17,181 nt of DNA from Oscillospiraceae bacterium (lineage in GTDB: Bacteria > Bacillota > Clostridia > Oscillospirales > Oscillospiraceae): positions 1 to 17,181 of the forward strand of contig JAJPXI010000169.1 of NCBI GenBank assembly GCA_021205585.1, read 5' to 3'. The notes below the pieces were generated by a model, which ran no database searches, was not told the DNA's origin, and worked only from the letters and a program-made list of their open reading frames with translations. This document shows positions 6,649-13,347 of this stretch, piece after piece. How positions within the stretch are numbered: the stretch's first letter is position 1; every line of letters begins with the position of its first letter. Made by a program: the position numbers and the translations under genes.

Positions 6649-7323
6649 ATGATAGATTTGAGTAAAAGTTACGATTTTTTTCAGCCTGAGAAGGTTACGG
6701 AGCGCATCCACATCATCGGATGCGGCTCCGTTGGTTCAACCATCGCCACACTTCTGGTTAGAAGCGGGCTGACCAAGCTGACACTGTGGGATTTCGATAG
6801 GGTAGAAGCCCACAATGTCGTAAATCAGCAATTCCGCCAGCAGGACGTGGGCAAGCTCAAGGTTGAGGCTTTGCACGCCATTCTGGCTGAAATCAACCCG
6901 GAGATCAACAACACGGTGGAACTGAAGCCGGAAGGCTGGCAGGGCAAGATTTTGTCCGGCTACATCTTTATGGCCGTGGACGACATTGATGTCCGCCGGG
7001 ATATTGTCCAGAAGCATTTCAATAACATGAATATAAAAGCCGTGTTTGACTTCCGTACCCTGCTTGAGGGGGCGCAGCACTACGCGGCAGACTGGTCGGA
7101 CTACAAAATGAAGCAGAACTTGCTCAATTCGATGCAGTTCACCAATGAGGAGGCGGCTGAGGAGACGCCTGTATCGGCCTGCGGTGTGACGCTTGGCGTG
7201 GCCACCACGGTTTGGCTCATCTGCTCCCTTGGTGTGAACAATTTTCTCAACTTCGTGAAAGGAAATGGCATTAAAAAACTCGTCATGATCGACGGGTTCC
7301 ACTTTATGCTGGATGCGTTTTAA
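6649..7323 (+). CDS. ThiF/E1-like adenylyltransferase
   Basis: ATG 6649 follows AAAGGAG. The 224-aa protein has the E1 adenylation fold: nucleotide-binding G24-C-G26-S-V-G29, an acidic strand end with D48 and D50, then 'VEAHNVVNQQF', D66-V-G68-K69 and the 'AVDDIDVRRDIV' segment equivalent to the D-x-x-x-x-R of ThiF/MoeB. It should activate the C-terminus of the ubiquitin-like protein as an acyl-adenylate. There are no zinc CxxC pairs. A possible thiol is the Cys in 'VSACGVTLG'. The Arg usual in the N-L-x-R-Q motif is Asn59. Comparable to PRTRC-type ThiF. Its stop lies 6 bases before the first retron-like RNA. Confident in fold. Confidence 0.9.
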   Translation: MIDLSKSYDFFQPEKVTERIHIIGCGSVGSTIATLLVRSGLTKLTLWDFDRVEAHNVVNQQFRQQDVGKLKVEALHAILAEINPEINNTVELKPEGWQGKILSGYIFMAVDDIDVRRDIVQKHFNNMNIKAVFDFRTLLEGAQHYAADWSDYKMKQNLLNSMQFTNEEAAEETPVSACGVTLGVATTVWLICSLGVNNFLNFVKGNGIKKLVMIDGFHFMLDAF

Positions 7324-7329
7324 GTAAAA

Positions 7330-7620
7330 GTCTGATACCCATAATGAAATTTGTTCTTGTAAAAGAGCAGCTCCTCGTTGTCAACGGGAGTAACCATTTG
7401 CCCGAAGGGAGAAACAGAGGCAGGCGACCCATCTGCGGCCGTGATTTGTTACTTCAGAAAGGCGGTAAGACATCACCAAATTCCGGTCGCCCCGGGAACC
7501 AAGGAATCTCAATGCCTTCACATACCAAAAACGAAGCACCGTTCTTAGACCTGAGCGACGGAATGATTATTTCGGGATTAGGAAGGCTGCCAATCCTTAT
7601 CAGATTATGGTGTATCAGAC
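7330..7620 (+). ncRNA. Retron-like ncRNA 1 (msr-msd-like), upstream of the RT
   Basis: Outer arms a1 (7330-7345) and a2 (7604-7620) pair over 16 bp with one bulged base. After a1 comes AGC and then a hairpin: CTCC 7371-7374 with GGAG 7387-7390 and CGTT/AACG around a GTC loop. Next are nested stems GTGAT/ATCAC and TTAC/GTAA (7441-7476) with AAAGGCGG in the loop. A long msd-like hairpin follows, with base stem 7481-7490 / 7555-7563 (one bulge) enclosing AAGG/CCTT and AACG/CGTT hairpins. Arms, an AGC before the first hairpin and a long 3' hairpin are the retron plan. a2 ends 4 bases before the RT ribosome binding site. No convincing coding frame crosses it. Structure read by eye; the priming base is not proven. 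Confidence 0.75.
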
Positions 7621-7639
7621 AGTCGAAAGGGGTGGTTTT

Positions 7640-8785
7640 GTGTATTACATTACAGCAAAACAGTCGCCAAGGTATCACCAAATGACACTCGAGGAATTCC
7701 TGTTCGGTGAGCGGGAAAGTTCCAAGCATTATAGCCTGGAGTTCGACCCAACTGGGACGAAAACTTACGAGGTGGAACACATTAGCGACCGGTTCTTGAG
7801 CACAGTGAATGTGGACTGGTTGATTTCCAAGCTATCCATGTTCAACGAGCAGACCAAAGATTTACGACAGAAACCGAGGAGGAGTCTCTATAGCGAGTTC
7901 TACATCCCAAAAAAGAGCGGAGGTCTTCGCCGGATCGACGCGCCGGAACCAGAGCTGATGACCGCGCTTAGTGTGTTGAAGACGATTTTTGAACAGGACT
8001 TCAGAGCATTGTACCACACCTCCGCCTTTGCGTATGTGAAAGGCAGAGGGACGGTTGACTGTATGAAGAAGCACCAGAAAAACGACAGCCGATGGTATGG
8101 GAAATACGACTTGTCGAACTTCTTCGGCAGCACAACGCCGGAGTTTGTGCTCCATATGTTCTCAATGATTTTCCCGTTCTCGGAGGTTTTGAAAAACGAG
8201 AGAGGGCGAGAGGAGTTTAAAAAGGCGATTGACCTGGCCTTTCTAAACGGTGGGCTTCCTCAGGGAACGCCGATTTCCCCGCTGATTACCAATGTCATGA
8301 TGATTCCAGTCGACTTTGAGTTGACGAGAAGGCTCAGGAATTTCAACGACCAGGCGTTTGTTTACACCAGATACGCAGACGATTTCCAGGTTTCTTCCAA
8401 ATACACGTTCAGTTTCCGGCAGGTTGAAAACCTGATTGCGGAAGTGCTTCGCGGTTTTGGAGCACCGTTTCAAATCAAGTCGTCGAAGACCAGGTATGGT
8501 TCGTCCGCCGGATCGAACTGGAATCTTGGCGTCATGATTAACAAGGACAACGAGCTGACCGTCGGGTACAAAAAGAAGAAGCAGTTCCGGGCTATGCTTT
8601 CTTCCTATATAATGGATCACCGCAACGGAGTCCTGTGGGACAGGCATGATATTCAGGTGATGGAGGGGCACAGAAGTTATTACAAAATGGTAGAAGGAGA
8701 GGCGATTGACCGAATTGTTGACCATATCAACCAAAAATTTGGCGTGAATGTAGTCAGTATGATTAAGCAGGACTTAGCAATGTAA
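7640..8785 (+). CDS. Retron-like reverse transcriptase
   Basis: GTG 7640 is chosen because GAAAGGGGTGG (7625-7635) lies just upstream; the ATG at 7607 lies inside arm a2 and has no site. The 381-aa protein contains only an RT domain: 'IPKKSGGLRRIDAP' (RT1), 'GKYDLSNFF' (RT3), Q208-G-T-P-I-S-P214 (RT4), and Y245-A-D-D248 in 'TRYADDFQVSS' (RT5). The QGxxxSP motif excludes a DGR enzyme, and there is no maturase or endonuclease domain as in group II introns. The canonical retron NAxxH and VTG motifs are replaced by 'CMKKHQ' and 'NWNLGVMIN', so this is a divergent branch. Flanking structured RNAs support a retron-like role: msDNA synthesis, usually for phage defence. The effector is not obvious. 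Confidence 0.88.
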   Translation: MYYITAKQSPRYHQMTLEEFLFGERESSKHYSLEFDPTGTKTYEVEHISDRFLSTVNVDWLISKLSMFNEQTKDLRQKPRRSLYSEFYIPKKSGGLRRIDAPEPELMTALSVLKTIFEQDFRALYHTSAFAYVKGRGTVDCMKKHQKNDSRWYGKYDLSNFFGSTTPEFVLHMFSMIFPFSEVLKNERGREEFKKAIDLAFLNGGLPQGTPISPLITNVMMIPVDFELTRRLRNFNDQAFVYTRYADDFQVSSKYTFSFRQVENLIAEVLRGFGAPFQIKSSKTRYGSSAGSNWNLGVMINKDNELTVGYKKKKQFRAMLSSYIMDHRNGVLWDRHDIQVMEGHRSYYKMVEGEAIDRIVDHINQKFGVNVVSMIKQDLAM

Positions 8786-8788
8786 ACA

Positions 8789-9108
8789 AAATGTGCAATG
8801 TTATTTATCTCCATGCGTAGAGATAGCTTCTCGTTGTTAACGGAAGTAATACAAAGATCGGTAAGAGGCCACCCTGGAGACCAGTTGGTTGGCCGATCAA
8901 AGGCGGAACCCAAACCAGCCCGCTGAACCATTTCGGCACGTCCCAAATGAACATAAAGACTGTCGCCACAGCCAATCATCGGCACTCCACTAAGACAAAG
9001 GTCTACAAAGCAAAGCCTGGGACAATAAGTCTATTCCGTTTCCGCTGAAGCGAAGCAGGCGCCTCTGCACGCGGCTGGCAGCCTTTATTTACATCAGATT
9101 GCACATTT
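8789..9108 (+). ncRNA. Retron-like ncRNA 2, downstream of the same RT
   Basis: Starts 4 bases after the RT stop. Arms a1 (8789-8799) and a2 (9098-9108) are a perfect 11-bp inverted repeat. AGC (8825-8827) leads into a hairpin nearly identical to that of RNA 1: CTTC 8827-8830 with GAAG 8843-8846, then CGTT/AACG with a GTT loop. One pair has changed on both sides (C-G to U-A). A second hairpin, GATCGG 8856-8861 / CCGATC 8893-8898, is followed by the shared 8-mer AAAGGCGG (8899-8906). The long msd-like hairpin has base stem 8915-8923 / 9071-9078 (one bulge) and encloses GTCCC/GGGAC, AGAC/GTCT, CGC/GCG and GCAG/CTGC. Outside the first hairpin the sequence differs from RNA 1, so it is a second RNA, not a recent copy. 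Confidence 0.75.
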
Positions 9109-9135
9109 ATTAAGAACATCAAGGGAGGGTGATTC

Positions 9136-9534
9136 ATGAGCCAAAAGAAACAGCCTCATTTTTCCGAGGGAATCAGCGATTTCTGCACCATGATCGACAA
9201 CATGATGAAGGATTATCAGTGGAATTTCGACGAGATTAGCCGCCTCGACAGTTTGACCCAGGACTATCTACATATGCTGGAGCTTGGCGGGCTGGACTAT
9301 AGCCAGCGGGCAAAGGTGGCCACGAAGATCATGAAATGTAGACAGGAGCGCCGGGAATCCAAGGACACCGTGGAGCTTCTGGAGCCGGTGATTCAGTTCC
9401 TCGACAGCGATAGGGGGAAGAATATGATGAACCTCATTCGTGAGGTTCTCGGACAGACACGCAAGGTGGAGAAGCGAATGGAGCATCGGGTGTACCGATA
9501 CCGGGTTTATAACCCAGGCGGAAAGATCGAGTAA
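9136..9534 (+). CDS. Helical hypothetical protein, 132 aa
   Basis: ATG 9136 follows AGGGAGG. The product appears fully alpha-helical: an N-terminal segment 'ISDFCTMIDNMMKDYQWNFDEI', then 'DSLTQDYLHMLELG', a charged helix 'KVATKIMKCRQERRESKD' and a last helix ending in a basic Tyr-rich tail 'RVYRYRVYNPGG'. It has no catalytic motif, and no similarity to the DGR accessory protein Avd is evident. It is the first gene after ncRNA 2 and lies 16 bases before the RNA ligase. The basic tail would suit nucleic-acid binding. It may be an accessory of either system; function unknown. Confidence 0.75.
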   Translation: MSQKKQPHFSEGISDFCTMIDNMMKDYQWNFDEISRLDSLTQDYLHMLELGGLDYSQRAKVATKIMKCRQERRESKDTVELLEPVIQFLDSDRGKNMMNLIREVLGQTRKVEKRMEHRVYRYRVYNPGGKIE

Positions 9535-9550
9535 GGAGGGTTCAGTTTTA

Positions 9551-10861
9551 ATGTACTGCGGATACATCACAACAATTAAGGAGCTGCGAAAACACAGCAA
9601 TGCCGACAGGCTACAGTGTGCCACGGTTTTCAGGAGCAATGTCATCGTAGACATGAGCTGTTATGAAGGCCAGCGGGTTGTCTATTTTCCAGTGGACGGC
9701 CAGCTTAGTGAAGAATTTGCAGCGGACAATAATCTCGTCCGCAAGAAGGACAAGGACGGCAACAATATCGGTGGCTATTTAGACCCTGATAAGCGCAACA
9801 TCACAGCTATCAAGCTGAGAGGCGAGAAGTCTGACGGGCTTGTTCTACCGATTGAAGTTCTGTCTAAATACACGGACGTTGCGAAGCTGTCAGACGGCGA
9901 ACAGATTACTTCGCTGGACGGACGGGAAATCTGTCGGAAGTATATCCCAGGTTCTGGAAGCACCGCAAAGGGCAGCGGGTATCGCACCGTAAGAAGCAGT
10001 AAGGAACAGGATAAGGAAGTCTCCTACCCGTTCTTTGTGGAGCATATCGACACGGCTCAGTTGGCATTCAATCAGGACGCCTTCAGGCCGGGCGACACCA
10101 TTTATATTACCCGCAAGCTCCACGGCAGTTCATTCCGTACAGCCAATACTGTTGTGGTCACGAAGCGCAAACGGCCAGCCTGGATGAAGCGCCTGTTCCA
10201 CATGGAGGATAAAGTCTCTGAGGATTACAGCGTCGTCAGCGGGACGCGGCGGACAACTTTGCGGGATTTTGACGGTGGGTTTTACGGTTCAAACGCATTC
10301 CGGAAAAAGTATCAAGATATGTTTGTTGGCAAACTCCCGAAAGGCTTTGAGGTTTTTGGCGAGATTGTAGGCTGGGTCAACGAGACCACGCCAATCATGC
10401 CGCGCTGTTCAAACTCCAAAGTCAAGGACAAGGAGTTTACAAAGCTGTATGGAAAGGAGACGGTTTTTACCTACGGCTGTGAGCCTGGTGAAAATGACTG
10501 TTATATCTACCGCATCACCATGACCAACCCAGAAGGTGTGAGGATTGAGCTACCAACCGAAGAGACAAAGGCTTGGTGCGAGCGCCTTGGTGTCAAGTAT
10601 GTACCGATTCTGGACAAGTTTCTGTACACAACCTGGGATGATCTAAACCAGAGGTGTGAGGCTTTCCTTGACGTACCGGAACCTCTGGCGAACGGCGCTC
10701 ATGTGGTCGAGGGCGTCGTCGTCAGAATTGACAACCGGCCGTCTTTCACAGCTTACAAGACAAAATCCTGGAGCTTTAAGGTCCTTGAGGGGATTATTAA
10801 GGACAGTTCAGAGGCTCCCGACATGGAGGAATCTGAAGAATTAAAGGAGGAAATTCAATGA
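9551..10861 (+). CDS. KxHG-type RNA ligase, Rnl5/DraRnl-like
   Basis: ATG 9551 follows AAGGAGG. Residues ~1-130 are an OB-like N-terminal domain ('CATVFRSNVIVDMSCYEGQRVVYF'). The nucleotidyltransferase domain starts around 160. Motif I is K189-L-H-G192 (AMP-accepting lysine, KxHG as in Deinococcus Rnl5), motif III-like 'FEVFGEIVG', motif IV 'VEGVVVR', and motif V 'AYKTKSWSFKV'. Such enzymes seal 3'-OH/5'-phosphate RNA nicks using ATP and a divalent metal. The 436-aa length includes an acidic C-terminal tail. The gene overlaps the next one (ATGA). It could repair tRNAs cut by host anticodon nucleases, or process the nearby structured RNAs; the latter is inference. Confident in family. Confidence 0.88.
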   Translation: MYCGYITTIKELRKHSNADRLQCATVFRSNVIVDMSCYEGQRVVYFPVDGQLSEEFAADNNLVRKKDKDGNNIGGYLDPDKRNITAIKLRGEKSDGLVLPIEVLSKYTDVAKLSDGEQITSLDGREICRKYIPGSGSTAKGSGYRTVRSSKEQDKEVSYPFFVEHIDTAQLAFNQDAFRPGDTIYITRKLHGSSFRTANTVVVTKRKRPAWMKRLFHMEDKVSEDYSVVSGTRRTTLRDFDGGFYGSNAFRKKYQDMFVGKLPKGFEVFGEIVGWVNETTPIMPRCSNSKVKDKEFTKLYGKETVFTYGCEPGENDCYIYRITMTNPEGVRIELPTEETKAWCERLGVKYVPILDKFLYTTWDDLNQRCEAFLDVPEPLANGAHVVEGVVVRIDNRPSFTAYKTKSWSFKVLEGIIKDSSEAPDMEESEELKEEIQ

Positions 10862-11484
10862 ATCTAAAAGAGAGTTTTCGTTACCAAACATTTCTTGGCA
10901 ACCTGATGCGGAACGCAAGCTCCAGCATTATGGCGAAAGACCACTGCCTGACTACGGAAAAGGAACACCTGCGAAGCCAGTCAGATCCAGACGCACTGGA
11001 CATTACAGAGACCGTTGTTTCGGAGGAACACTTCTATCCAAACGATACCGTCATCGCGTTTCTTGAATGGCTCGTTGCGGAACGGAGTAGGCTGTCCGAG
11101 GCGATTGGCCGTGCAAAATCCAAGGTTGGGTTTGACATCGATGCCGCGATCGAGACCAATAAGTTCCGCCAAAACATAGCAAGTTCGATCCAGGAAATGC
11201 TGCGCCGTAAGCCGACGACGAAGAAGGAGAACGGTATCGGTTATAAGTTTAACGCAGAGGGGAACCAGGTCGAGTATCATTATGATGTGATTGTCAGCAC
11301 ACAGCCTAATTATAATACGGAAGTCGCAAAGTCTGTTATGCGGTGCATGATTACCGAGGCAGACAAGACTTCTTCTGAGATCGACGCCGCTCTGGTCAAT
11401 ACCGAGGTAGACTACACGCCGGTTTATGACGTCAACGAATCCTTCGACGATGTCATGGCAATGTTTGAGGTACAGAACAGTTAA
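10858..11484 (+). CDS. Hypothetical protein coupled to the RNA ligase, 208 aa
   Basis: ATG 10858 overlaps the RNA ligase stop by 4 bases (ATGA) and has AAAGGAGG upstream, so it is translated together with it. Residues ~50-130 are helical (FLEWLVAERSRLSEAIGRAKS), followed by a basic 'LRRKPTTKKENGIGYKF' segment, a strand region 'QVEYHYDVIVSTQPNYN' and an acidic C-terminus. No domain recognised. Genes of this shape beside RNA ligases often act as cofactors, but nothing in the sequence shows this. Its stop is about 5 bases from the first pair of the large structured RNA. Confidence 0.75.
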   Translation: MNLKESFRYQTFLGNLMRNASSSIMAKDHCLTTEKEHLRSQSDPDALDITETVVSEEHFYPNDTVIAFLEWLVAERSRLSEAIGRAKSKVGFDIDAAIETNKFRQNIASSIQEMLRRKPTTKKENGIGYKFNAEGNQVEYHYDVIVSTQPNYNTEVAKSVMRCMITEADKTSSEIDAALVNTEVDYTPVYDVNESFDDVMAMFEVQNS

Positions 11485-11488
11485 TCCG

Positions 11489-11979
11489 AGGGCTTTCCGC
11501 CCTCTGCTGTGCGGAGATAGGAAACTCATGTTTGAGAGATGGCCGTTTTGTTTTAACTTGTAGTGCATAGAAGGCCGGGGTTTTAACCCTGGGGATCGCT
11601 CCTCCTGGTGACGCATAGGCGGACAAGCACCGCCCGTCCAGGATGGCTGAGTGGGCAGAAGGTCTCGCGCTTACTAGTGATGATTGGCACCATATGGTGT
11701 ACTTATATAAAAAGATTTGTCTTAACACAAATTTGCAAAATGTTAAGTGCATCAAACACTTCAACAGGCAATAGAACAAGAGACACGATTCGCGATTCAC
11801 GAAGCGCAAATTCATTAAAGCGTCAAGTCACTTCGACAGACAACAAGCGCCGAATGCCCGGTCGCAGCCGGGAACTATCTGAATTTAATCAAGTTTCTTA
11901 GTGAAGCTCTATTGTAACGTATCGGCCTATGACTCAAACAAGTTTTTGATTCTCCGCACAGCAGAGGGCGGAAGGTTTT
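11489..11979 (+). ncRNA. Large structured non-coding RNA candidate, ~490 nt
   Basis: This gene-free stretch is closed by P1: 11495-11517 pairs perfectly with 11951-11973 (23 bp), extended by C-G and G-U pairs to about 11489/11979. Inside and in register are P2 GTTTGAG 11530-11536 / CTCAAAC 11933-11939 and P3 GGCCG 11541-11545 / CGGCC 11923-11927. Local hairpins follow: CCGGGG/CCCTGG (11575-11592), CCTGG/CCAGG enclosing GGCGG/CCGCC (11604-11642), CACC/GGTG (11688-11699), CTTAACA/TGTTAAG (11721-11747), GTCAAG/CTTcGAC (11822-11837) and CCCGG/CCGGG (11857-11872). Size, nested stems and mobile-element context resemble ornate large RNAs such as ROOL or GOLLD, but I cannot match a class. A MITE with 23-bp ends is the main alternative; no target duplication is visible. 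Confidence 0.75.
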
Positions 11980-11994
11980 GAAGGGAGGGATAGA

Positions 11995-12429
11995 ATGATT
12001 AAGACAAAGGACCTGGTCGTCAGTATGGACTGGCGAGATAGAAACGCTCAGAGCACACCGGCGATGCCGTATCAATTGCTTGGGAATGCCATCGTTGAGC
12101 AGGCGGTCAGAGATTATCGGCAAGCACTGGCCGTTGTAAATCAGTATGGCTCCCTCGTGGACAAGTATAAGGAGATGGTCGAGGCTTTGGAATTGCATCT
12201 ATTCAGCAACCGTACAGAGCTTGACGATGACATCCGTGGAAAAATAAAGAGACGCATTTCCTGGCTTAAATCTGTCACTACAAATGTTTACCAACACCAA
12301 AAAATTCTGATTGAGTGTGAAGAATTCTTTCTCTCTGACTGGTTCGCAACGCTGACCAAAATAGACGGGTCCAGACTGCTTGAGAGATTACGGAAAGATA
12401 AACCCGCTCAGCAAGAACCCGTCGCATAA
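11995..12429 (+). CDS. Helical hypothetical protein, 144 aa
   Basis: ATG 11995 follows GAAGGGAGG. The product appears mainly helical, with probable coiled-coil stretches ('AVRDYRQALAVVNQYGSLVDKYKEMVEAL' and 'RGKIKRRISWLKSVTTNVYQHQKILIECEEF'), and ends in a Gln/Pro-rich tail. No enzyme motif and no membrane segment. It opens a new gene block after the structured RNA and precedes the methylase-like gene by 14 bases. Family not recognised. Confidence 0.7.
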   Translation: MIKTKDLVVSMDWRDRNAQSTPAMPYQLLGNAIVEQAVRDYRQALAVVNQYGSLVDKYKEMVEALELHLFSNRTELDDDIRGKIKRRISWLKSVTTNVYQHQKILIECEEFFLSDWFATLTKIDGSRLLERLRKDKPAQQEPVA

Positions 12430-12443
12430 CGAGGAGGTGTGTG

Positions 12444-13211
12444 ATGAGTAGGGAGGCCCGTGTAGATAACAAATACCAGAAGCGCATCGTTGACACGATC
12501 AACCAGCTATCAGACAAACGTTCGAGATGGGATGTCTGGAATGATTTCGTCAGGCTTGTTGCGGTTTCTCTTGCCAATGGGATGCCAGCTGGCCGCCGTG
12601 ACGACCGGGAGAATACCTACAAACAGATTGCTGGGAAATATTCCAGTGACGAACTCGGCCAGATTACCAAAGCGTTCGGTGCGATTGTAGAGGGGCTGGA
12701 AGAAAATCCGGAGCAGGATTTTCTAGGAACCCTGTTTGTTGCGCTTGGTCTGAGCGACGAGTGGAAGGGACAATTCTTTACGCCGTATGACATATCCCGT
12801 GTAATGGCGGCGACTACCATCGGTGATTCGGATGTTATGAAAGCGAAGATTGAAGGGCAGGGATTTGTGTCTGTGAACGACCCGGCTTGCGGTGCTGGGT
12901 CTCTGCTCATTGCCTTTGCGAACGAGTGCAGGAGGCTTGGAATCAACTACCAGACATCGGTGCTGTTCGTAGCCCAGGACATAGACGAACTGGCCGCGCT
13001 CATGTGTTACATCCAGCTAAGTCTCCTTGGATGTCCGGGGTATATTGTGGTTGGAAATTCGCTGTCCAACCCGGCTGTGTGTGTGGATCAGAAGGGGCTT
13101 GTCCCGGCTGATGAGACAAGCGTCTGGTACACGCCGATGTACTACAGAAATGTATGGCAGGCTCGGCGAGCGCTTGTGCTTGTGAAAGTAGGAGGTGGTA
13201 TAGATGAATAA
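12444..13211 (+). CDS. N-6 DNA methylase-like protein lacking (N/D)PPY
   Basis: ATG 12444 is used because GAGGAGGTG lies 4-12 bases upstream. The protein (255 aa) has an N-terminal helical region, 'GQFFTPYDISRVMA' (the QFFTP motif of type I/IIG methylases) and D146-P-A-C-G-A-G152 (SAM-binding motif I), followed by 'AQDIDELAALMCYIQLSLLG' as in HsdM-type enzymes. The expected catalytic NPPF/NPPY is not found; the equivalent region reads 'VVGNSLSNPAVC' and the protein ends soon after. It may bind SAM without methylating adenine, act as an orphan regulatory subunit, or use a partner. Known HsdM proteins are about twice as long. Overlaps the next gene by 8 bases. Confidence 0.8.
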   Translation: MSREARVDNKYQKRIVDTINQLSDKRSRWDVWNDFVRLVAVSLANGMPAGRRDDRENTYKQIAGKYSSDELGQITKAFGAIVEGLEENPEQDFLGTLFVALGLSDEWKGQFFTPYDISRVMAATTIGDSDVMKAKIEGQGFVSVNDPACGAGSLLIAFANECRRLGINYQTSVLFVAQDIDELAALMCYIQLSLLGCPGYIVVGNSLSNPAVCVDQKGLVPADETSVWYTPMYYRNVWQARRALVLVKVGGGIDE

Positions 13212-13347
13212 GTTGTCTCTTGTGTTGAATATCGTATACTTTTTAATCGTGCTGGCCTATGGAATTGTTGTTTTTGCATGGACTAAAATCGAGGTATTTA
13301 TAAAGGGCGATCCGCCCGTATTTGGTTTGGGTGAGGATGATGGCTGA
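13204..13347 (+). CDS. Single-pass small membrane protein, 47 aa
   Basis: ATG 13204 follows GTAGGAGGTGG with good spacing and overlaps the upstream stop. One hydrophobic segment of about 20 residues (LVLNIVYFLIVLAYGIVVFAW) is followed by a cytoplasmic-type acidic tail (GLGEDDG). It is too short for a known enzyme. Overlaps with both neighbours argue that it is real. Function unknown. Confidence 0.6.
   Translation: MNKLSLVLNIVYFLIVLAYGIVVFAWTKIEVFIKGDPPVFGLGEDDG

Noticed and set aside
7344..7685. 113-aa open frame between the ThiF-like gene and the RT
   Set aside because: No ribosome binding site, low-complexity composition, and it runs through the paired arms and hairpins of ncRNA 1 and into the RT in another frame.
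7640..8785. RT as the DGR enzyme for the two variable proteins
   Set aside because: It has QGTPISP instead of the DGR GxxxSQ motif, no template lies in its flanks, and no Avd is recognisable.
7324..9130. Group II intron around the RT
   Set aside because: No maturase X or endonuclease domain, no domain V-like hairpin, and the RNA arms flank each gap separately rather than enclosing the RT.
11641..11700. Possible Leu/Ser-type tRNA (GGCTGAGTGG resembles a D-arm)
   Set aside because: The D-stem pairs poorly, no anticodon arm or T-arm follows, and the segment lies in the larger folded RNA.
11608..11901. 97-aa open frame inside the large structured RNA
   Set aside because: No ribosome binding site and Arg/Ser/Thr-rich random-like translation; the nested stems explain the region better.
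11489..11979. MITE with 23-bp terminal inverted repeats
   Set aside because: No target-site duplication at either edge, and the additional nested stems P2 and P3 are better explained by RNA folding. Not fully excluded.
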